NCBI GenBank assembly: GCA_028564925.1
Contig: CM053029.1
Span: 32,336,025 to 32,400,024 of the forward strand
DNA: 64,000 nucleotides
From: Lithobates sylvaticus
Lineage: Eukaryota; Chordata; Amphibia; Anura; Ranidae
Direction of reading: 5' to 3'
The stretch's first letter is position 1; the number at the start of each line of letters is the position of its first letter. Below are positions 1 to 11,369 of the stretch, in pieces. The notes below the pieces were generated by a model, which saw only the letters and a list, made by a program, of their open reading frames with translations, ran no database searches and was not told the origin of the DNA. The position numbers and the translations under genes are program-made.

Positions 1-1025
1 TTTTATTGGGGGCTTAAAAGTTTGTTTTTTTTTTTTTTAAGGGAGATTACCCCCCCCCCCCCCAAATCTATCCCCCCTGGGATTGTTGATGTCCTCCATA
101 TTGTCCGGGTAGATCTCAACCTCTGTAAGGTTGCCAAACCCTGGTGTTCAGACATTCCTGGGCTCACCACTGACAGTGTACAATATCAGCAACCACAGAG
201 TGAACTGTGATTGATACAATGTTGCAAAGAGGTATCTCCTTTGACAAGTTACCACACTTCACAGCCCACCTAAGATCACCTAATATTAGCCAAAATGTTC
301 AACTTCTGCAACATTGTGTCAATTCTGTAATTCTGTCAATTCAAATAGAACACTGGCATTAGACATTAGGGCAGGGGTAGGAAACCCCCTGGCACAGGTG
401 CCGAAAGTGGCACTCAAAGCCTCTTTTACCGTCACTCGACTCCTTCCCCATCAGCAGAGCAGCGCAGGGAAGTGTCAGTGAGACAGTAATGTATACCAAT
501 TTCATAATTCCCACACATTGTGAAAGATGAGAAACATTGTTTAATTCTCCAACTTTGCTGTAGCTGCGATCGTCAGCTTTTGTGATGGGGAAGAGATTGG
601 GGGCAGTTCTGCTGGGGGGGGTCCCTGTTTCCAGGAGGAGGAGGACTGTCATTGGCCACTGCTAAAGCCAATCACAGTCCTGCTAGCCCTGTCCACCATC
701 TGGAGGAAGATGACTCGCTTGGATGCCACTACCAATCTCAGAAAGAAGGGATTTCACTGTGATTGAGAAAACCCCAATCAGGTGACAGTTTGTGGAGTTA
801 CTGTTGAGCTTCTGGGAACTTTGTTAAAATTATTCCTGAACCTTTGCGTCCCTTACTACTGAACCACAGGACTCTGTGTCCCTTTAAGCCACAGTCAGTA
901 TTCAGCGCAATAAAAATCACATCCAACCACTTTTTCTTAGCTGCGGGGGCCCAACTTATGATCCTACACACAGAAAATACCCCTGACCTGAGCTCATCAT
1001 TGCACATCTATTCCATATGCTTGTA
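1..1025. other. Non-coding stretch, no gene recognised
   Basis: Holds T and C homopolymer runs near the start and unique-looking AT-rich DNA. A CAGGGGTAGGAAACC motif near 372 resembles the end of a hAT-type element, but no matching opposite end or target duplication was found. The short open frames on both strands have no recognisable domain. Confidence 0.5.
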
Positions 1026-1456
1026 TGCGACATCCCATACATCACATACATTCTATGCATCACATACATCCCATGCAACCCATACATCATATACATCACA
1101 TACATCCTATACATCCCATACATCTCATAAATCCCATAAATCCCATACACCATATACATCCTATACATCCCATACACCATATACATCACATACATCCTAT
1201 ACATCCCATACACCATATACATCACATACATCCCATACATCTCATAAAATCCCATAAATCCCATACACCATATACATCCCATGCATCTCATACATCTCAT
1301 GCATCCCATGCATCCCATACATCTCATACACCATATACATCCTATACATCACATACATCCCATAAATCCCATAAATCCCATACATCCCATACATCCCATA
1401 CACCCCATACATCCCATACATCCCATACACCCCATACACCCCATACATCACATACA
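1026..1456. repeat. 9-bp minisatellite (CCCATACAT)n
   Basis: Imperfect tandem units of CCCATACAT with interspersed ACCATATACAT and CATAAATCC variants. The array forms the outer end of the inverted PLE arm; its reverse complement recurs at 9537-9672 and 10958-11222. Because 9 is divisible by 3, all frames on both strands stay open, which produces spurious proteins rich in His, Ile and Pro or in Met, Tyr and Gly. Confidence 0.9.
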
Positions 1457-2246
1457 AGCACGTGGGCTGGATGCGAGAGGTGGATCGGCAGGATGTGTGA
1501 ATGGGGGGTGACTAATGCGCAAACCACATAGGGGAAAGAATAAAACCAATTACCTAAAAAACTAACAATGCAGCAGCCACCATAAAAGTGTTCTCACACC
1601 AATAATGATATATAAAATAAACGATAATGTGGCGCTTGATAAATCTACTCGTAAACTAATTAACATGAACACAAATCCTTTGGAGTCTTCAATCCAATTG
1701 CACAGCCAAAGATAGAAAAATCAGTGCTATAGCAATAGTATGAATAAGCATCTAATACATGACAGATAAGTGGCTGCAATCCTCAAAACACAAATAAAAT
1801 GGTCCGTGCAAATAGGCAAAGTTAATAAATAAATAATGCAACTAAATAATTACACTAAATAATCTGTGCAAAATATAAGTGCAAAACAAAGTGCAAAATA
1901 ATAAGTAGCAATCCGTACAAATAACATCAATCTCATGCAAATAGCAATAATAAAGTGCACCAAAATAATGCAGCAAAAAATAATGTAAAAAATACAAAAA
2001 GGTCTGTGTAAACAATGACTGTGCAAAAAATGCCTAATAATGTGCAAGCAAATAATAATAGCAAAAGTAGTCCATAAGAGTGCTTCAATAAACAGTCCTT
2101 ATAATTCTAGTGAATACACAAGATCCCATAGACAGTGCAATCACAATGAGAATTTCCTGTGTCTGAACTCCTTTTGAAATGCAGTAAAGTTCATCAGCTG
2201 CAGCAAGTGATCCCATCCATGCAATCTCCTGTGTAGTGATAACAAG

Positions 2247-5184
2247 TAGGGATGAGCCGAACACCCCCCCGTTCGGCTCGCACCAGAACCCGCGAACGGA
2301 CCTAAAGTCCGTGCGAGCTTTAGAACCCTATTAGTTATAATGGATGCGAACGTTCGAAATTAAAAGTGCTCATTTTAAAGGCTAATATGCATGTTAATGT
2401 CATAAAAAGTGTTTGGGGACCTGGGTCCTGCCCCAGGGGACATGTATCAATGCAAAATTTTTTTTTAAAACGGCCGTTTTTTCAGGAGCAGTGATTTTAA
2501 TAATGCTTAAATTGAAACAATAAAAGTGTAATATTCCTTTAAATTTCGTACCTGGGGGGTGTCTATAGTATGCCTGTGAAGGGGCGCATGTTTCCCGTGT
2601 TTAGAACTGTCTCTGCGCAAAGTGTCATTTTTGAAAGTAAAAAAGCTATTTAAAATCACTCGCGGCTAATGTTAATTCACGGCTCCCGTAACACAGAGAA
2701 CAGTGATTCATTGAAACTCATTCATAAAAAAAAAGTCATTGATAAAAAAAAAAAAAAAATTAAAAAAAAAAAGCGTAGGGGTCCCCCCAAATTCAATAAC
2801 CAGGCCCTTCAGGTCTGGGATGGATATTAAGGGGGATCCCAGCCAAAAAAAAAAAAAAAAAATGGCGTAGGGTCCCCCTCAAAATCCATACCAGACCCTT
2901 GAGGTCTGGTATGGATTTTAAGGGGAACCCTAGCCAAAAAAAATGGCGTGGGGTCCCCTCAAAATCCATACCAGACCCTTATCCGAGCACGCAACCTGGC
3001 AGGCCGCAGGAAAAGAGGGGGGGACGAGAGCGGCCCCCCCTCTCGCCTGAACCGTACCAGGCCACATGCCCTCAACATTGGGAGGATGCTTTGGGGGTCT
3101 AAGACCCCTAAAGCACCTTGTCCCATGTTGATTAGGACAAGGGCCTCTTCCCCACAACCCTGGCCGGTGGTTGTGGGGGTCTGCGGGCGGGGGGCTTATC
3201 GGAATCTGGAAGCCCCCTTTAACAAGGGGACCCCCAGATCCCGGCCCCCCCCCTGTGTGAAATGGTAAGGGGGTACAAAAGTACCCCTACCATTTCACCA
3301 AAAAAGTGGCAAAAATGGTAAAAAAGGACAGGAGACAGTCTTTGACAATTCCTTTATTAAAATCTTCTTTCTTCTTTCTTCATCCTTCGGATTCTTCATC
3401 TTCTCCTTCCTTCATCTTCTTCCATCTTCTTCTTCCATTTTCTTCTTCCTCCGATCCGCTTCTTCTTGCGCTGGTCTTCTCGTCCTTCTCGTCCGGCATC
3501 TTCTTCCGTCGGCGTCGGCGTCGGTGTCGGTGTCTTCTTGGGCCGCTCCGCGCAATGGGAGGCTCCCGCTGTGTGAGGCTCCGCTCCATCTGACAGGTCT
3601 TTTAAAACGGAGGGCACCTGGTGACCCCGCCCCCCTCTGACATCATGGGGAAAGCCATCATGGAATTCCCCATGACGTCCCTGTGCGTCAGAGGGGGCGG
3701 GGTCACCAGGTGCCCTCCATTATAAAAGACCTGTCAGACGGAGCGGAGCCTCACACAGCGGGAGCCTCCCATTGCGCGGAGCGGCCCAAGAAGAGACAGA
3801 GACACCGACGCCGACGCCGACGGAAGAAGATGCCGGACGAGAAGGACGAGAAGACCAGCGCAAGAAGAAGCGGATCGGAGGAAGAAGAAAATGGAAGAAG
3901 AAGATGGAAGAAGATGAAGGAAGGAGAAGATGAAGAAACCGAAGGATGAAGAAAGAAGAAAGAAGATTTTAATAAAGGAATTGTCAAAGACTGTCTCCTG
4001 TCCTTTTTACCTTTTTTGCCACTTTTTTGGTTAATTGGTAGGGGTACTTTTGTACCCCCTTACCATTTCACACAGGGGGGGGGCCGGGATCTGGGGGTCC
4101 CCTTGTTAAAGGGGGCTTCCAGATTCCGATAAGCCCCCCGCCCGCAGACCCCCACAACCACCGGCCAGGGTTGTGGGGAAGAGGCCCTTGTCCTAATCAA
4201 CATGGGGACAAGGTGCTTTAGGGGTCTTAGACCCCCAAAGCATCCTCCCAATGTTGAGGGCATGTGGCCTGGTACGGTTCAGGCGAGAGGGGGGGCCGCT
4301 CTCGTCCCCCCCTCTTTTCCTGCGGCCTGCCAGGTTGCGTGCTCGGATAAGGGTCTGGTATGGATTTTGAGGGGGACCCACGCCATTTTTTTTGGCTAGG
4401 GTTCCCTTAAAATCCATACCAGACCTCAAGGGTCTGGTATGGATTTTGAGGGGGACCCTACGCCATTTTTTTTTTTTTTTTTTTGGCTGGGATCCCCCTT
4501 AATATCCATCCCAGACCTGAAGGGCCTGGTTATTGAATTTGGGGGGACCCTACGCTTTTTTTTTTTTTTGTTTTTTATTAATGAATGACAGCTCTCTGTG
4601 TTACAGGAGCCATCAATTCATTAGCCGCGAGTGATTTAAATAGCTTTCTTCCTGCAAAAATGACACTTTTTTGCAGGGAAAGTTCTAAGCACAGGAAACC
4701 TGCCCTCCTTCACAGGCTACCTATAGACACCCCCCAGATGTGATACTGCAATGCTGTTCTAACAGCATGCACACACATATCCCCAGAAATAAAGAACATA
4801 TTGTTGTCAGCAGTCAGCAGCACACTGACACGCTGACACTGTGAGTGAAACATAATATGCGAGGCCGCCGCCGCGGCGGCCTCTTATACCGTGGGGCGTG
4901 TATTAAAGCCCCTGAGCTATAATTGGCTACAGGCATCCTGCCTGTAGCCAATTATGGCTCTCCTCGCTGCCGGCGCTGTGATTGGCCAAGCATGCGGGGT
5001 CACAGTGCATGCTTGGCCAATCATCAGCCAGCATTGCACTGCGCGGGCCGCAATGCATTGCGGGGCCGCTCGCATCACACGAATTTGATGCGAGCGGTCC
5101 CAATAGTTCTGGGCTCGCCGAGCGAGCGAACACCCGGTGCTCGATTCGAACATGGGTTCGAATCGAACACCGGGCTCATCCTTA
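2247..5184. mobile_element. Fold-back hAT-like non-autonomous element
   Basis: Flanked by the 8-bp duplication ATAACAAG (2239-2246 and 5185-5192); the matching empty site lies in the right PLE arm near 10,104-10,116. The ends are TAGGGATGAGCC and, inverted, TAAGGATGAGCC, fitting hAT practice (8-bp target, TA/CA-G start). The interior is an inverted repeat of about 2.2 kb. The outer parts contain GC-rich hairpins near 4860-5110. No transposase is visible, so it must have been mobilised in trans. Confidence 0.8.
2540..4745. repeat. Long palindrome, two arms of about 1.1 kb, centre near 3660
   Basis: The left arm (about 2540-3655) is repeated in reverse complement at about 3665-4745. Inner parts are nearly identical: CATGGGGAA/TTCCCCATG border the centre, and matching runs such as the lysine/arginine-codon-rich AAGAAG tract and its CTTCTT complement occur on each side. 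Outer parts are more diverged. The spacer is only about 12 bp. Open frames of 60-106 codons on both strands mirror one another and are composition artefacts. Confidence 0.9.
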
Positions 5185-5403
5185 ATAACAAGTGTTTCCC
5201 CCAGCCTCTTACCTTTAAGGTAAGGTAAAAACAACCTTACAAACACTGGCCGATCCTGTTCCCAGGCTTCCCATGCTAGCGCTGTTCCTCTGTGTCTCTG
5301 TCCTCATACAAATCAGGCCAAGTCCACCAGGCACTCAATTAAATAATAAAGGCAGAGAAAGGGAAGGACTCCATAGTGTAGTAGAATAAAACACTGTTTT
5401 TAA

Positions 5404-6311
5404 CCGCTTCCCGACCGGCGCACAACGATATACGTCAAAAGAATGGCACGGACAGGCATAAGGGCGTATAAATATGTCCCCTTTAAGATGCCGCCGTGCC
5501 ATTTCTGAGCCCCCGTGAGGCCGGTCGCGGGTCCTGCGGACTCGATCGCCGCGGGGACTCCCACGATCGTCTCACGGGAAGGCTGAACGGGGAGATGCGG
5601 AAATAAACAGCATCTCCCCGTTCTGCCTAGCAACTAGTGACGCTGATCTCCCACAGTGACGCCCCCCCCCCCCGACAGTAAGAAAAACACCTCTAGGCAT
5701 ACTTAACCCCTACACTGCAGCCTAGTGGGTAACCCCTTCACTGCCAGTGTCATTTACACAGGAATCAATGCATTTAAATAGCATTGATTGCTGTATAAAT
5801 GACAATGGTCCCAAAAATGTGTCAAAAATGTCCGATGTGTCCGCCATAATGTTGCAGTCACAATAAAAATCGCTAAACACCGCCATTACTAATAAAAAAA
5901 ATATTAATAAAAATGCTATAAAACTATCCCCTATCTTGTAAAAGCTATAACTTCTGCGCAAACCAATCAATAATCGATTATTGCGATTTTTTTACCAAAA
6001 ATATGTAGGACGAATACGTATCGACCTAAACTGAGGAAAAAATATTTATTTATTATAGCAAAAAAAATAAAAAAGAATGAGTTTTTTTCAAAATTGACGC
6101 TCTTTTTTGTTTATAGCGCAAAAAAATAAAAACCGCAAGGGGCGATCAAATACCACCAAAAGAAAGCTCTATTTGTGGGAAAAAAAGGAAGTCAATTTTG
6201 TTTGAGAGCCACGTCGCACGACCGTGCAATTGTCAGTTAAAGCGACGCAGTGCCGAATCGCAAAAAAGGGGCCTGGTCCTTTGGCTGCAAATTGGTCCGG
6301 GGCTTAAGTGG
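5404..6311. mobile_element. TTAA-target miniature element (common family, copy 1)
   Basis: Ends are CCGCTTCCCGACC and AAGTGG, flanked by TTAA on both sides (5400-5403, 6312-6315). The right PLE arm near 9890-9900 shows the single-TTAA empty site, which proves the insertion and its 4-bp duplication. It shares its body with copies at 14,975, 20,282, 33,526, 47,646 and, inverted and shortened, 52,524. A TTAA target is typical of piggyBac and Kolobok groups; the superfamily cannot be settled from the ends alone. There is no coding capacity. Confidence 0.85.
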
Positions 6312-6373
6312 TTAATAAAAGTAGAAAACTTACAGTTAAGCAGTAAAAACCAAACAGCGGTAAATACTACTAA

Positions 6374-7420
6374 TTGCAACCAGTAGTAAGAAAAACAAAG
6401 TCGTATCTCAGAGATACTAAACACCTGATACAATTGCTTGATACAATCAAATTAGATGACAGACCCATATACCTTGCAACAGCGGATGTCGCATCATTGT
6501 ATACAGTTATCAACCATGAAGAAGCGATACAATGGGCCTTGAAAGAACGGAGTGGCCTAAAAATCGCTCAGAGAATATTTCTCGTGAACTCCCTAAGATA
6601 TAGCCTCGATCATAACTATTTTTGGTATGATAGTAATTATTACAAACAGATTTACGGAATAGCCATGGGTGCGAAATATGCACCCAGTGTAGCGAATCTC
6701 TACATGGCAGAATGGGAGGAGGACGCTTTGTACAATAGGAAGAGATTCATTGACGACATCATTGTTATCTGGGCGGGTGATAGAGAAAGCCTGATGGACT
6801 TTGGTTTTTAATTTGAACACAAACAATAAGAATATCAAACTGACATGGGAAGTAAGTGATGAGAAAATTCACTTTCTTGATTCGAAAATTTCTAAAGAAG
6901 AAGGAAGATTGATAACACAAACGCACTTTAAACAGGTCGATAGAAATAGTTATTTATCTCTGGATAGCTGTCACTTTGCCCCTTGGTTGAATAATATACC
7001 TAAAGGACAACTGATTAGGCTAAGAAGGAACTGTACGATACAAGAAGCTTTTACAAAACAGGCAGAATTTATTGGTGGGAGATTTATTCAAAAGGGATAC
7101 AAACATGATTTTATAAAAGAAAAAAAATTAAGGATGTAACTGCTCTGGATAGAAAAACGCTCATTGAAGATAAAGTTAGAGATAAAGAATATACAAATGA
7201 AGTGTCCTTCGTTATGGATTACAATATCCAGCATAAACAAATAGAAAATATCTTTAAGAAATACTGGAATATTGTGAAAGCTGACCAACATTTAGGGGCG
7301 ATACTACCAGAGAACCCAAGATTCACCTACCAGAAAGCACCCACCTTGAGGGACTTAATTGCAAAAAATGTATTGGACCTTCCACCCCAAAAAAAGTTTT
7401 CTTTCTTTCTTTGAAGGTAA
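6374..7420 (+). pseudogene. Penelope-like reverse transcriptase, decayed
   Basis: Frames spread over 6374-6811, 6801-7139 and 7202-7414 carry PLE RT signatures in order: ATADVASLYTVI (motif A, catalytic Asp), then YYKQIYGIAMGAKYAPSVAN (motif B) and RFIDDIIVIW (motif C, Asp-Asp), then the LTWEVSDEKIHFLDSKI and PRFTYQKAPTLRDLI stretches typical of the thumb and linker. PLE RTs are related to telomerase and prime at nicked or telomeric DNA. The N-terminal fingers region is absent, replaced by the inverted arm, and the frame shifts at least twice (near 6805 and 7135), so no full product can be made. Group assignment within PLEs needs a tree. Confidence 0.85.
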
Positions 7421-7484
7421 GGGTTTCTACCAATGAAAAACATGCTATACCTGCAGGCACACAAAAGAAAGTAAAAAGAAAAAA

Positions 7485-8280
7485 ATGAGCTTTAAATCAA
7501 CAGTGACTGGTAGAGAATATCAGATAAAGGACTCAATTTCGTGCAGAACAGAAGGGGTGGTGTATCTCCTGGAATGCCCTTGTCAGATCCAGTACGTCGG
7601 GAGAACCAAAAGGGAATTGTGGATGAGACTAATGCAGCGTACACACGGTCGGAATTTCCGATGGAAACAGTCCGATGGGAGCTTTTCATCGGATTTTCCG
7701 ACCGTGTGTATGCCCAACGGTCTTTTTCTGTCGGAATTTCCGACGGACTTTGAATTGAGAACCTGTTCTCAATTTTTCCTGACGGAAAACCTCTCTATCG
7801 GATTTTCCGATCGTGTGTATGCAATTCCGACACGCAAAATTCCGACGCATGCTCGGAAACAATTCGACGCATGCTCGGAAGCATTAAACTTCCCTTTTAT
7901 AGTGTCGAACGTGTTTTATCCTGCTGTGTTATTGACTGTTGGAATTTGGTGTAATCGTGTGTAGGCAACCCAGCTTGAGCGGAATTCCGTCGGAAAAACC
8001 GTCAGAGTTTTTTCCGACGAGAATTCCGATCGTGTGTACGCGGCATTAGGGAACACACCCAGAATATAAAAATGGATTCCCTAAACATAGCCTATCCAGA
8101 CATTTTGATCAGGTCCATAATAGGGACCCCTCCTCCTTGATGGTATGGGGGATAGAAAAATACAAACCCCATTGGAGGGGGGATAATAAAATCAGAAAAT
8201 TGAGTCATGAGCTTCGTACATTATTTCCGCTAGGCCACAATGTAGAATTTGATCTGAATTGTCTTATTTCTAATTATTGA
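7485..8280 (+). pseudogene. PLE GIY-YIG endonuclease domain, split by a miniature element
   Basis: The translation GVVYLLECPCQIQYVGRTKR (from about 7554) matches the GIY-YIG core as found in Penelope-like elements: VVY in place of GIY, YVG in place of YIG, and the catalytic Arg of the TKR segment. In PLEs this domain nicks DNA for target-primed reverse transcription. The frame is interrupted at 7632-8046 by a TA-flanked element. Beyond it, fragments such as GHNVEFDLNC lead to a stop at 8278-8280, matching the usual PLE C-terminus. An upstream Cys-rich turn (ECPCQ) is also typical. The gene is inactive here. Confidence 0.85.
7632..8046. mobile_element. TA-target miniature element, GTACACACG-TIR family (copy 1)
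   Basis: Inverted ends ATGCAGCGTACACACGGTCGG and ATGCCGCGTACACACGATCGG (read inward) are flanked by TA on each side (7630-7631, 8047-8048), inside the PLE endonuclease frame. The interior is a series of CGGAATTTCCG-type short palindromes. TA duplication suggests a Tc1/mariner-group partner. Relatives lie at about 49,134-49,552 and 56,933-57,293. Confidence 0.8.
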
Positions 8281-8516
8281 TTCAGGTTCTTAATTACATG
8301 ATTTTATCTCAATATTATTCATCAGCCCTTTGGTCTTAATTTATCTTATTTATTGTCCTAATTTTAAGTTACCTCTCCTTACATTCATATGAATTACTGA
8401 GTGTTTATGAGTTCCTATCAGTATTTGAGTATCTCTCTTCCCCCATGCGTCCATTAGATGGCGCTATGAGCAATGAGCAGCCTTTTACATATTATTAATT
8501 GTTGGATCATCTGGAG
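8281..8516. other. PLE 3' untranslated DNA, no gene
   Basis: AT-rich sequence directly after the PLE stop codon, continuing at 9129-9350 on the far side of the hAT pair. No open frame or RNA gene is recognisable. Confidence 0.5.
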
Positions 8517-9120
8517 CAGTGATTCTCAACCAGGGTTCTGTGGAGCCATTGGGTTCCTCCAGAGGTTGCTAGGGGTTCCTTCAGCATTGGGCCATTTCTG
8601 CCTCTCAGATAAGTTCCCACCGACACCATTGATCTTTTTAGCTATCTGTAAGGAGGTAATTCTTCCCAATGACCACAAGTGTAAGGACCATTCCTCTCAC
8701 TGACCATCACCAGGACCGGTGCTACCACTAGGCAAACTAGGCAGCCGCCTAGGGCGCTCTGCTGCCTAGGGGCGCCCGGCCGCTGGTTTTCCTCCATGTT
8801 TGCATGCAACTAACTCAGTCCAACCGGTAGTGTAATAAGAGGTGCAGCAGAGCACTGGAGCCAGTGCTAGAGGAAGCAGAGCCGACGTTTCCTGTATAGC
8901 GCCGCCTTCTGTCACATGGGCAGGGCAAAGGGGGTGGAGTCAGGGGTGGAGCCAATGGGGGCGGCAAAATGAGGTTTCACCTAGGGTGTCAAAAATCCTT
9001 GCACCAGCTTTGACCATCACACTAATGTATCATGAGTTGTAGAGTTTTTTAGCAGTGGTTCCTCGAGACCGGAGAACTATTTCAAGGGTTCCTCTATGTT
9101 GAAAAGGTTGAGAAAGGCTG
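8517..9120. mobile_element. hAT-like miniature element in the PLE 3' region
   Basis: 8-bp target duplication ATCTGGAG (8509-8516, 9121-9128) flanks ends CAGTGATTCTCAACCAGGG and, inverted, CAGCCTTTCTCAACC. A second member, in opposite orientation, lies at 54,201-55,153. A younger hAT-like element (8711-9012) sits inside it. Confidence 0.88.
8711..9012. mobile_element. hAT-like miniature element nested in another hAT
   Basis: 8-bp duplication ACCATCAC (8703-8710, 9013-9020). Ends are CAGGACCGGTGC and, inverted, CAAAGCTGGTGC. The interior has the palindromic CTAGGCAGCCGCCTAGG segment. It is the youngest layer of this stack (hAT in hAT in PLE). Confidence 0.8.
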
Positions 9121-9350
9121 ATCTGGAGTCTTGATCATTGGATGGTGTAATTTTTGTTTTTGACCAGTAGATGGTGCAATTTTATTAATTATTTATTATT
9201 TAGACATTGCTTTTATTATTTTTATTTTCCGGAATATTTGAATTATTTAATCATTTCGGATTAATCTTGAGCACTATGGATTATGCTGGGTTAGCTATTT
9301 TAATATTATGTTATGTATTCTGAGGATTCTTTGGGGTTGCCTTGACAACC

Positions 9351-9534
9351 GCTCTGCTATACGAGTCACCGCCGTTCACCCGACTCTATACCTTTGATAA
9401 AGTCACGTGGACAGTGACGCAACGCGTCAGGATAGTGAGTCGGGTGACAGTGTGTTTCCGATCTCGGCCGGGAACGGTTACAATATTTACCGCTGCTTGT
9501 TTTTTACTGCTTAACTGTAAGTTTTCTACTTTTA
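9351..9534 (+). repeat. PLE arm segment, direct repeat copy 1
   Basis: Nearly identical to 9713-9896 and includes GACGCAACGCGTCAGG. It is followed by a short 9-bp satellite (9537-9672) and by a 40-bp piece of the arm start (9673-9712), so it reads as a truncated extra pseudo-LTR unit placed in tandem. Confidence 0.85.
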
Positions 9535-9536
9535 GA

Positions 9537-9672
9537 ATGGGATGTATGTGATGTATGGGATGTATGGGATGTATGTGGTGTATGGGATGCATGGGATGTA
9601 TAGGATGTATGGGATGTATGTGATGTATGGGATTTATGGGATGTATAGGATGTATGTGATGTATATGGTGTA
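9537..9672. repeat. 9-bp minisatellite (ATGTATGGG)n between PLE arm copies
   Basis: Same unit as 1026-1456 read from the other strand, about 15 units, lying exactly at the junction of two tandem arm copies. This position suggests the array belongs to the end of the PLE. Confidence 0.9.
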
Positions 9673-9712
9673 AGGATTTGTGTTCATGTTAATTAGTTTA
9701 CGAGTAGATTTA

Positions 9713-10957
9713 GCTCTGCTATATGAGTCACCGCCATTCACCCGACTCTATAGCTTTGATAAAGTCACGTGGACAGTGACGCAACGCGTCAGGATAGTGA
9801 GTCGGGTGACAGTGTGTTTCCGATCTCGGCCGGGATCGGTTACAATATTTACCGCTGCTTGTTTTTTACTGCTTAACTGTAAGTTTTCTACTTTTATTAA
9901 AAACAGTGTTTTATTCTACTACACTATGGAGTCCTTCCCTTTCTCTGCCTTTATTATTTAATTGAGTGCCTGGTGGACTTGGCCTGATTTTTATGAGGAC
10001 AGAGACACAGAGGAACAGCGCTAGCATGGGAAGCCTGGGAACAGGATCAGCCAGTGTTTGTAAGGTTGTTTTTACCTTACCTTAAGGTAAGAGGCTGGGG
10101 GAAACACTTGTTATCACTACACAGGAGATTGCATGGATGGGATCACTTGCTGCAGGTGATGAACTTTACTGCATTTCAAAAGGAGTTCAGACACAGGAAA
10201 TTCTCATTGTGATTGCACTGTCTATGGGATCTTGTGTATTCACTAGAATTATAAGGACTGTTTATTGAAGCACTCTTATGGACTACTTTTGCTATCATTA
10301 TTTGCTTGCACATTATTGGGCATTTTTTGCACAAAGCGTCATTGGGCATTTTTTTGCACAGGCATTTTTACACAGACCTTTTTGTTTTTTTTGCATTCTT
10401 TATTGCTGCATTATTTTGGTGCACTTTATTATTTTTGCTATTTGCACGGATTGCTACTTATTATTTGCACATTATTTTGCACTTTGTTTTGCACTTATAT
10501 TTTGCACAGATTATTTAATGTAATTATTTAGTTGCATTATTTATTTATTAACTTTGCCTATTTGCACGGACCATTTTATTTGTGTTTTGAGGATTGCAGC
10601 CATTTATCTGTCATGTATTAGATGCTTATTTATACTATTGCTATAGCACTGATTTTTCTATCTTTGGCTGTGCAATTGGATTGAAGAAATGAATATAAGG
10701 ATGCTGCTTGGATCTGTCCTTTTGGAAGACTCCAAAGGATTTGTGTTCATGTTAATTAGTTTACGAGTAGAATTAGCAAGCGCCACATTATCGTTTATTT
10801 TATATATCATTATTGGTGTGAGAACACTTTTATGGTGGCTGCTGCATTGTTAGTTTTTTAGGTAATTGGTTTTATTCTTTCCCCTATGTGGTTTGCGCAT
10901 TAGTCACCCCCCATTCACACATCCTGCTGATCCACCTCTCGCATCCAGCCCACGTGC
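9713..10957 (+). repeat. Full-length PLE 3' arm (pseudo-LTR-like)
   Basis: The longest uninterrupted arm copy. It begins with the 9351-9534 direct repeat and continues through a TTTGCAC-rich stretch (10,300-10,570) to the satellite. Its inverted counterpart is 1457-6365. Open frames of 70-88 codons in the TTGCAC-rich part are low-complexity and not genes. Confidence 0.85.
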
Positions 10958-11222
10958 TTGTATGTGATGTATGTGGTGTATGGGATGTATGAGATGTATG
11001 AGATGTATGGGATGTATAGGATGTATGGAATGAATGGGATGCATGGGATGTATTGATGTATGTGGTGTATGGTGTGTATGGGATGTATAGGATGCATGGG
11101 ATGTATAGGTTGTATGTAATGTATATGGTGTATGGGATGTTTGGGATGTATGAGATGCATGGGATGCATGGGATGTATGTGATGTATATGATGTATGGGA
11201 TGTATGGGATGTATATGGTGTA
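10958..11222. repeat. 9-bp minisatellite at the right PLE end
   Basis: Units of GGGATGTAT and variants, the mirror image of 1026-1456. They are followed by 71 bp (11,223-11,293) that repeat the arm sequence 10,738-10,806, i.e. the start of a further truncated arm copy. Confidence 0.9.
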
Positions 11223-11369
11223 AGGATTTGTGTTCATGTTAATTAGTTTACGAGTAGATTTAGCAAGCGCCACATTATCATTTATTTTATAGATCAGCAG
11301 GATGAGTGTGCCAGGACAGGTAGATGTGGCTCATCTCTGCTTCCTTTCACCGCTCTGCATATCACGCAT

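Larger units (their letters stand above)
1457..6365 (-). repeat. Inverted PLE 3'-region arm, interrupted twice
   Basis: The reverse complement of 9843-10957 reads through here in three pieces: 1457-2246, 5185-5403 and 6312-6365. The gaps are a hAT-like fold-back element and a TTAA element. The uninterrupted right arm serves as the empty site for both insertions and fixes their ends and target duplications. Homology stops near 6365, just before the RT frame begins. Confidence 0.85.
1026..11293 (+). mobile_element. Penelope-like retroelement (PLE), broken, with an inverted copy of its 3' region at the 5' side
   Basis: The coding part (6374-8280) reads as a Penelope-type reverse transcriptase followed by a GIY-YIG endonuclease, the diagnostic PLE pair. 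Downstream DNA (9351-11222) recurs upstream in inverted orientation (1026-2246, 5185-5403, 6312-6365), so the copy has pseudo-LTR-like arms in opposite orientation. Part of the arm is also repeated directly (9351-9534 and 9713-9896). PLEs are known for tandem, partial and inverted terminal repeats that arise during target-primed reverse transcription. The RT looks truncated at its N-terminus where the inverted arm joins it. At least four younger elements split the copy. The exact outer boundaries are uncertain. Confidence 0.8.

Noticed and set aside
844-1531. His/Ile/Pro- and Ser/His/Thr-repeat proteins of 70-170 residues
   Set aside because: Entirely encoded by the 9-bp minisatellite, open in many frames on both strands.
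3306-3987. Arg/Lys/Glu-rich proteins around the palindrome
   Set aside because: The frames are mirrored by the palindrome on both strands and follow GAAGAAG composition only.
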